Assembly: GCF_001625305.1 (NCBI RefSeq)
Contig: NW_017803713.1
Span: 1,543,742 to 1,607,741, forward strand
Direction of reading: 5' to 3'
Length of the DNA: 64,000 nt
From: Branchiostoma belcheri
Taxonomy: Eukaryota > Chordata > Leptocardii > Amphioxiformes > Branchiostomatidae
This document shows positions 53,301-62,300 of the stretch, in pieces (positions within the stretch are counted from its first letter, which is position 1; every line of letters starts with the position of its first letter). The position numbers and the translations under genes were made by a program. Under the pieces are notes generated by a model, which ran no database searches, was not told the DNA's origin, and saw only the letters and a program-made list of their open reading frames with translations.

Positions 53301-56300
53301 AAGGCACATACAAACGAACAAACATGAACAAACAGTTTACTTTTCATAGTCATTTAGCTCATGGAAAATGAATGATCTTCAGGATTCAAACTTCTTTGAT
53401 ATGTACCCAACATTTGAGTCATTAGAGGAGCATGAATGCTTACCCTAAAAGCCTGATTAATTTCTCTATAGAAGCCAGCAAGTACATATCCATTTTAATT
53501 TTCATACACATGTACTATACATTATTTTGTTGCCATTCTAAATGTGTTTCAATTAAGTAACCCCCACCCCCTTCTTGTGGCAGTTACCTGGTAAGCTCTT
53601 ATAGAAATATCAAAATCCATGGTAAAATTCAAAACTCAAGAATAAGTGAATAGCCATCAACTTCCATAGAACAATCCCTCAGCAAGCTTCTTCTAGAGTC
53701 TTTCAACCTTGCATACAAAGCAACCATGGAGATTAAGACAAGGTGATCCTTTAATGGTGCCAAGAAAAGATCCCACTGGCTCAGTTTCCATGGCAACTTA
53801 TAGATTCAGTTTCAGTATGGTACACCTTAGACACCTGCATTATGAGCTGTTGAAGGTCTCCTACTTTGACAGTCTTCTGCACCCTTCAAAACTACCACCT
53901 CCCAGAGTAGGTGACAAGCTGATAGTTTGCAGGTCGTCACATGCTAATTGGCATATCCCTTGCCATTTCTACTGGGGAGCCTGATACAACTTACAAGAGG
54001 TGAAAATCAGCTGCTACATTGAGAGCTACCTTGTCTCCACATGAGCATGCTTCATTACTGGTCACAACAATTTCATGCAAGTGTGGGCTGGTTTGTTACC
54101 TGCTTCTGGGAGAAAATTGAAAAAAACACACAACATGATGAATAATGGGAGTAGACAGCAACACAACAGTTTTCTATACAATTTCTAGATGACCTACAGG
54201 AGGATAAAATGTATGTCTTGATAGCTCTGGCACAAGTAAATCAAAAATTTTTGTTCCCTGCTACTTCCTCTGAGAAAAAGTCCCAATACAGGTGAAGACT
54301 TTTTAAAGAATCCTACAAACTACATTATAGTAGGATTTTAAAAAAAGTCTTCACCTGTATTGATGGGCAACATCTGTTTACTCTTTAAACAACATTGCAT
54401 TTCAATCATTGGACAGGAGACAAAATATGTAGTACATATTTTTTCACCTGTCCTATGATTGAAATGCAATGTTGTTTAAAGAGTAAACAGATGTTGCCCA
54501 TCTTATCTAGACACTGGCCAGGTATACTGCCATTTTAATAAACAGGAAAAACCACTGCAAAGCACTGGCGAGCACTGTCATGCTAACAAACATACATCAG
54601 TCACTTTCATGAGATTCTAGGTTAAGCAATATCGAAACATTGTTTGTCCCAGTAATGCCCACAGATAGATGTACTCACAAAACCAGATTACCATACGTAT
54701 TTTACAGGGCGTGATCTTTCTTCTCTGTTATTAGTTATAGGCTATATAAGAATTACTGCCTGAATAAAAACACCGAAGATCATGCTACATTGGAATATTT
54801 GAATTTCAGTGATTTGAGATGGAAAAATTAGAGCCAGGGACATATTTTTTCATCTCAGGTACCAGGTACCTATTCGTGCTTGGCCGACAAGGAAGTAAAA
54901 AATGCTTAATCATTAAGTTAATGCTGTTGATGATAAACAACAACAAACTAGAACAGGAAAATAGGTCAAAACATGTGGTGTGTGTTGGCTAGTATGGCAA
55001 GTGACAGCTTTTCATATCACAAGAAAGTGCCACCAATGAGATTCACAAAAAATTACACATCAACTTAAATATTAAATAAGTTAAAATTAGATTGCCATGT
55101 TACAATATCTCTACCTACATGTATATGGTGATATGACTCAAATGATAACCTCATTTTTTCAACCTGAAACAAATTGGTTTCAAAAGATCATACCAGTTCT
55201 TACAATTTCTATTTTTACCTGAAAATTGCAAGTTGCCGGTAAGTCATGCAGCAGTAGATATATTGTGACCTACATGATATCACACCATAATTCTGACAAG
55301 CCAAGTTACAAGTATATTCATACCTCACACCTCTTAACCGGCGGACCCTCCTCTTCTTTAACCACATCACAACTCTCTCCTTCATCACAAAAAACAATTA
55401 GGAACTTTGTCAACTCCTCATATTTTCTGTGATTGACAAAACTTCAACATAATTGGCACTAGGTAAGGAAGGCACTTCATGGAAATACACTGTGGTGTCT
55501 GGATAAATAAATGTGCAATACCAGTTCTGCCCATTTAAAGCCAGGGGGACACAAGCCTTGAAACAATCAAAACTCTCCAAATATATAATGACCTAGATGT
55601 TCAAAGATACAAACAACTAAGTATTGACAACAGTATTTTGTTATAGTACTAGTCATACGTCTATGTACACTATCATGTCTTTGTAAACCAACAGCCTAAT
55701 TGGATTTTATATCTATCCTAACTGCATACTGAGTAGTATGACCCTAAATTTGCATAACAGGAGCAGAAACTACTCATCCATACAGTCACATCATGCCACC
55801 TACCCTCTACCAACCAATGAGCAGCCCAGCTGAAACACAACACCATCAGTATTCTAAATAGGGTCATTTGGCTGACAGCAGGACATACCACTTTTCTGCA
55901 GGGGTATCATGTACAATTTTTCATCAAATAGTTTGTGAGTACATCAAATGATTTGTGAGTGCATCTAAGTTATAAAAAATTAGAATATTAAGCTCTTCAC
56001 AGAAATCAAGTCTGAATGCTGATGCTAAGATGGTAAGGCTTCTATGACAATTTGCAGTTATTTGACCTGCTGAGGACAAATATTCAGCACTTGACTATGA
56101 GGACATTCACAAAATGTCACAACTCATTTCTAAACCCATGTATGGCAGAAATGCGCATGATTTTTGCTCATGCCAGAAAATAATTCCACAACAGTATCAA
56201 CATTTCCCTGGTTTTCCAAGGGTACAAAAAAAGGAATGTAGTGAAAGGGCTTGTCTACTAGCTCCCCCTAGTGTTCTATAGCAGAACTACAGCAACTCCT

Positions 56301-59300
56301 ATACTTCAACAATATGTGTGGCAAAGTAATACATCTAACTACTTAGCTGGTCTAATGACTCTATACTTTAGTAACAGTCATGTCCTTTGAGTTGACCAAA
56401 TACCAAAGCCAGGCAATGGAGGTCAGAGCTAACACACTGCCAGCTGAGTAAATACAGGAAGACCAATGAGAGAGGTCACCTTTAAATTTAGGATCACTGA
56501 CCTGTCCCTTTCACTATTTGTAGTTTACTTTGGTCAAAGGTTATCTGGATGTAAACAGTAGCATTGGAATCCTGAAGGTACTACAGGTTGTAAGTTTCCT
56601 CATATACTTTCATCCTAGACACAGTTACATTCTTGTAAAAACTAAATGTACACTTTTTCAAATAATTTGAAATCTCACAATATCATTATCAATAATCAAT
56701 ATCCTAAATAATAGTGTTCTTCACAATTAAGTTACTTGTACACATAGCTGCTGATGGCCCCTCTTTCACTTGACATTCAATTCTGAAAAAACAATCTATA
56801 TTTCATTTCATAATGAAATTGCTAGATCTACACAAAACAACAAAGAATTCCCAGGTTAGGGAATGTTTTCACATGTAGACAGGTGCAGGAGGAGAATAAT
56901 CTGGTACTGTATAGCATCAAGAAGACAACATATGACAAAATATACAAACAGTATAGCTCATTAGCACATAGCTATAGCACATTATAGCTCCCTGGGATAG
57001 AGACAAGATTAAAACATGATGGCATACACATTATTCCTTACAATTTCAAACAAATCTTCAGTGATTTTTTTTCTGTAACACTTATGAGTTATGATGGGTA
57101 TCTAGCTTACGCATCCTACCCTTGCCTCCAATTCTTATGGGAATGGGGAAATATGACAGTGGTAAATAAAACATCTAAAGCTAAACCTGAAGGATGTACA
57201 TCACATTCTAACCATTCAAGACATAATGTACATGTACATCAAATCAAAGCATCACCATGGAAATCTTCTTCCCCTGATGTCTAGCTCCTCCCTCTTTATT
57301 TGTTTGGAATCATCCATTACTTCCAAGCCATTTCAGAACTGCTTGAGCCCAAATCTTTTGTCCAAGGGGAGGCCTCCCTACTGTAGCGTTACTGCATGTC
57401 AAAAGAATACTCCGTCTGGTATGACCTATATTACCTGTGAGGTATTTCAAAATGACACAGGCTAAAATATTCATGACAAATATTTGAAACCTATAGCACT
57501 TGTATATTTCAAAACAAAATCAAAACAAACAAATTCATAAGGGACAATATACATATATTGGATGGTATGTAAATCAGTCTACACATATTCCAGGTGTACG
57601 TTTGTGAGCAGCCTGGAAAAGTCAGCTGTCTCTTGCTATGTCATGTAGCAAAAAGCAGTAACACTAACACTGTCCCGTATGTGTACATGTAAGTATATGT
57701 ATGTACTAGTGTACACATATACAAGTAATAATGACCAAATAATACATCCAGCTATTTGTTGGGATGGTACACACAGTGCTGTAGTGTAAGTGGGTCGACA
57801 GCGCAGTCAATATCACTGGTCTGCTATCAGAGACACCTAGTAGTAGTAATGGTACTCTGATACTAAACATGAAGGAGGCATTACTGCTCACAAACCATTA
57901 TCACAAGTATGAAGTACAAAGAATGGTGCCAGCAGGCATAACAGTAAATACCATGATGAACGCGCAATCATCATAGCTATACCCCAATCTGATACTATCA
58001 TGGATGCTTATGTAATGAGTAAAACATTTGGACATATAATAATTTCCCATCCCTTGCAATGTTGCTAAAATTTCTTCCCTATGTGAGTAAACAGTAGCAA
58101 GACATTTTCCCCTTACCTCTTGGCCATGTCTGCATACCGATACTGCTCCATGGTGCAGGAAATGTCGGCTTTCCTTGATGGAAGTCAGTTACCTGCACTG
58201 CGCACTGGCCCCAAGAGAGCACCGCGCACGTCACTACCCATCATAAAGCCTGCTATGCAAATTGTCGGCCTGATGGTGAGGACTTCTCGTCCTACATCCG
58301 CTTTAGCAGGGAGAGAAGGGCAAACCTATCCATCTGCTACCCTCACATAATGACAGCGACTACACCATCAACAATCTGTCACAACACCGTTGTGTGCATA
58401 CCCTTTAGGAAGTGTTATTCCTCTTCCACACCTCACTTGCAATGCACAGAAAATGGACTACGTTGGGGAGGACAACATACAAATCAAACATGTGGCCTTT
58501 CAATATCAAGAATCACTGGGATAACCTCTATTTCAAATGCCACAGTAGACAAAACACTGTACAATTGCACATGAAATGCTTGCGACTGCATAAAGATATT
58601 TTTGCATTATTTATAACTCAAGTCCCACAATATGACTGAGCTAAACCACTAATACAGACCTGACGTTTTTGTAAATAGAGTAATACAGTATCATGATTAT
58701 GGCACATTTCCAGGAGCCAAGCACCCATCCAAAAAAATTACAAATATATTCTAACTGAAGAAAATATATTCCTTTCAGCCTTCATTCTACCTTTAAAAAA
58801 AATATTTGAAAAATATATCTGTAATAGTATATACAATATTTGTGGAATCCTTCATATTGTCTTGCCAGTAAGTTTGAAAGAAAATGTGGAGTTGGCACCC
58901 TTTAATATCACTGATAATTTGCTAATTTGTGGTTTCCATTCAAATCGTTCAACCAGCACAGTAACACAATTATCAATAATTGATTCTATTTCCCAAACAG
59001 CTGGTATCCAGCTTTCAGTCATAGCCACTGGGCATAGGGCTCAATGTACTTCTGGGTTGAAAGTAAATAACCATGCTGTGAGAGAGTATTTGCACTGCTG
59101 CCTCTCCCTCCTAGCTACTGGTAGTTGAAGATGAAAGAACAGGAATAGAGAAATTGATTATCCTACAATCAGAATCCGACGTACAAAGTCAGTGTGCCTG
59201 CAGGTATGCCAGGTTTTCCATTACAATCCATGACCTTTAAGTGGACTATCATTTATAATTCTGTATAACTGCCAACTACAAGTAGTATACATTCTGAAGT

Positions 59301-62300
59301 GGTACTTGCATATATATGGTGAAATGGTGCATATATATGGTGAAACGTACCCATTACAGGGTTGGACAAGTCCCATTGCCCACTTGCCCAGGGCAAGTAA
59401 AAGTACTGTTCGGGCAAGTAAATATGTCCCTGCACTTGCCCGATTGGGCAAGTAAATTTTTGAGATGCAAAGTATATAGCCCCTGCATTATTTTGATCAA
59501 GTTTTAAACAATTTTGATGAATAAAGCATCCAATAAATAAAATAATTTCCTTTCTGCTAGTAAAATGAATCGAAATGCGTCATATTTTGGGCAAGTGAAA
59601 AGTTGGTTCGGGCAAGTGGAAATGACCAGGTACTTGCCCGGTAGGGCAAGTGGATTTTTGAAAACTTGTCCAACCCTGCATTAGCTTGCCAAAAGCAAAA
59701 TCTGCCCTGTGCGTGAGTGTAATGTCACCTTCACAGAATCTATTAGATAGGCAATTAGCCTCTCAGAGAGCGAATACTCCTGAATGACGTAAATGTTACA
59801 ATCTAGACTGGCTGCCCAGAAATTGATCAGCGCAATTATGGCCTGGACAGATATAACTGAAGGCCAGCTCAAGTCATTACCTAAGTACTAGTCACCGGAC
59901 TGATAACTAAATCATCATTGATTTCTTTCATACACCCATAACAATGCAAGGGAATATCTCTGATTCAATCAGTACTTTGCTTTTACAATTTTACAAGCAA
60001 GGAATAATTGAATTCATTGTTGCAGCTAAAAGACTTCTTTCTCAGCCCTTTTCTGTGTTGGACATAGGCTTCAGTGTTCGAAATACCTGTCTGCAGTCTG
60101 CAATCTGCAGATAGATTTTCAAGATTGCAGAAGAAAAATTTATACAATCTGCAATTTTGCAGAAGGAAAAATAGGCTCCAGATTCAATAATTTTCAATTT
60201 AGCAAACTAGAACTCTCTGGCCCCAAGGACAGACAACACTCAAGGTCCTGTTTTGAAGCAACAGGAGCTTCTTCACTAATTTGCATCATCCTTGTCTTGA
60301 CTCGTCTATCTTTTGTTTCCCTTTGGACTTCCAAAAATTTGTCTTCACTAATTTGCATATGAATCATTCAATAGGTCGTGCTTATAAACCTGCAATTCTC
60401 TTAGGCCGAGTTTATGTGAAGTCACCCAAACCGCGATTCGGATAACTCACATTCCTCACATCTAGTCCACGTGCCATACATTCCTTGCAAACCGTGTCCG
60501 ATCACGATTCTACGAAACTGCATTCATTGATGTTTGATGAAAACACGCAAGGTGGCGTGTTATCAATGTCAGGGGTCAACGACCTGCTTGCTGATGCCCC
60601 CCTCCCAGCGTATCTCGGCCGAATGCCGACGTGGTCCCGCCAGAGGCAGTGAAGCTCGTCCTAGAACGGACACATTATTTGACCATTACTTCTCTTTAAG
60701 TTGCTACCACGTAAAATGTGGTATTGCATATAAATAAAGAAATATCACCCCGTTATCCATGACCAGGTGAAGTCACATTGAAATCACATTGCGTTCAGAC
60801 GCAAATTGCGATGCAGGAAAACCGATTCGAAACCACCTCTAGAAGTGGTTTGGGATCGAGGCGCTTTCAATGTGATTTGGAGCGTTCAGATGGAGCCACT
60901 TGTAACCGGCTTCGGGGTAAACCACATGTAAAGCGCCTTGGTTGACTTCACATAAACATGGCCTTAGTGTCACTGACGAAAGGTAGTAGTCTGACCGTTT
61001 CAGGTAGCACCAAAAAATCGTACTGTTTTTTTGTGTGTCTTTTATTAGTATGTTATGTGGAAGGATGATATGTGGGTGTGATTACTAGTACATTTAAAGG
61101 TAAGGTATTATTTTAGTTGTAGTAGCTTGTAGTGGGAGACAGCGGTGAAAGACCCGTGAAGATACTGGTTGGTGAAAGACCAGTGAAGATGCTGGTAATG
61201 ATGTGCATTCATGGTTTGAGAAGGTTGTAGTATGGAGGCTGTGGAGATTTCAAATTGCAGAACAAAATTTTGACTCTTCTGCAATATTGCAGAGCACTGA
61301 AAAAAAAGTATTTCGACCACTGGGCTTTGTGAGGTGATGGTGATAGAAGCTGTAGGATTTCCATGAAAATCATTTTGTTTGGAGCAGTATAAACTATAAT
61401 TAAGCTAGATGTATGCTATGGATACATAGAACTTTTAGCAAATACATATACAAGGATATAGACAGATGGAAAGATATACTGTCATGGTAAGAGCCTAAAG
61501 TTAAGATGCGGGCAGCTATGTCGTAACGATAGCGCTGGGGCTGTTACTTCAACTTGTAATTTGTACAAAACCCAGGCCAGAACTATGTCAATATATTATT
61601 GTCAGCTCTGTGTGAGTTGACCCGGTTCCTTTCAATTGCTGAGCATGGACACAAAAAGGAATGCACTGTGATATCTTAATGGGTCAGCTATAAAACAGGT
61701 ACAAAGTTTAACTGAAACCTGATTCCAATGAATGCAAAGCATAACCCAAATATACTGATTAACTAAATGTCTCTGATCAATATGATGTGATAATCAATGT
61801 TCAGCTTCGCCCAAATATTCAAGGATGAACGTCCGTTTAGGCCAAGTTATGAACTACTTTGAAATTTCAGAGCAGTACTGGCCTTATATTTGAACTGCAA
61901 CTTGAAGAAGCTAGTACGTACTTCAATTTCTTGCATCTGCACCCAAAAGTGGTTTACATGTAAATCAATAAACAGGCAGTGGAGTGACGGTACAGATGTG
62001 TGACACATAGAAAACATGCATCGATGCTGGACCTGGTCTCTCTAGGAATGCCATCTACAGCTCCATTTGGAACTTGATTCTGGCCCAGATCCAGAGGCAG
62101 CTTTAACTAAATCATTAAATGGTTTTCCTGTTGCAGGATCAACTGAGAACACAGGGTCTTATTCATTTGTCATTACTTCCAAGACATCACCATGGCTAGG
62201 TTTACGTCTAGCCCAAAATCAAATTGAGCAACTAATTGTCTGACTACTAATGGAGGGCAGATGTGAAACTTGTCAAAATAGTAGTAAGCCACAAACTGGT

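Noticed and set aside
53709-53984. 91-aa plus-strand ORF
   Set aside because: No recognisable domain, no Kozak or splice support; lies in a GRAMD1 intron.
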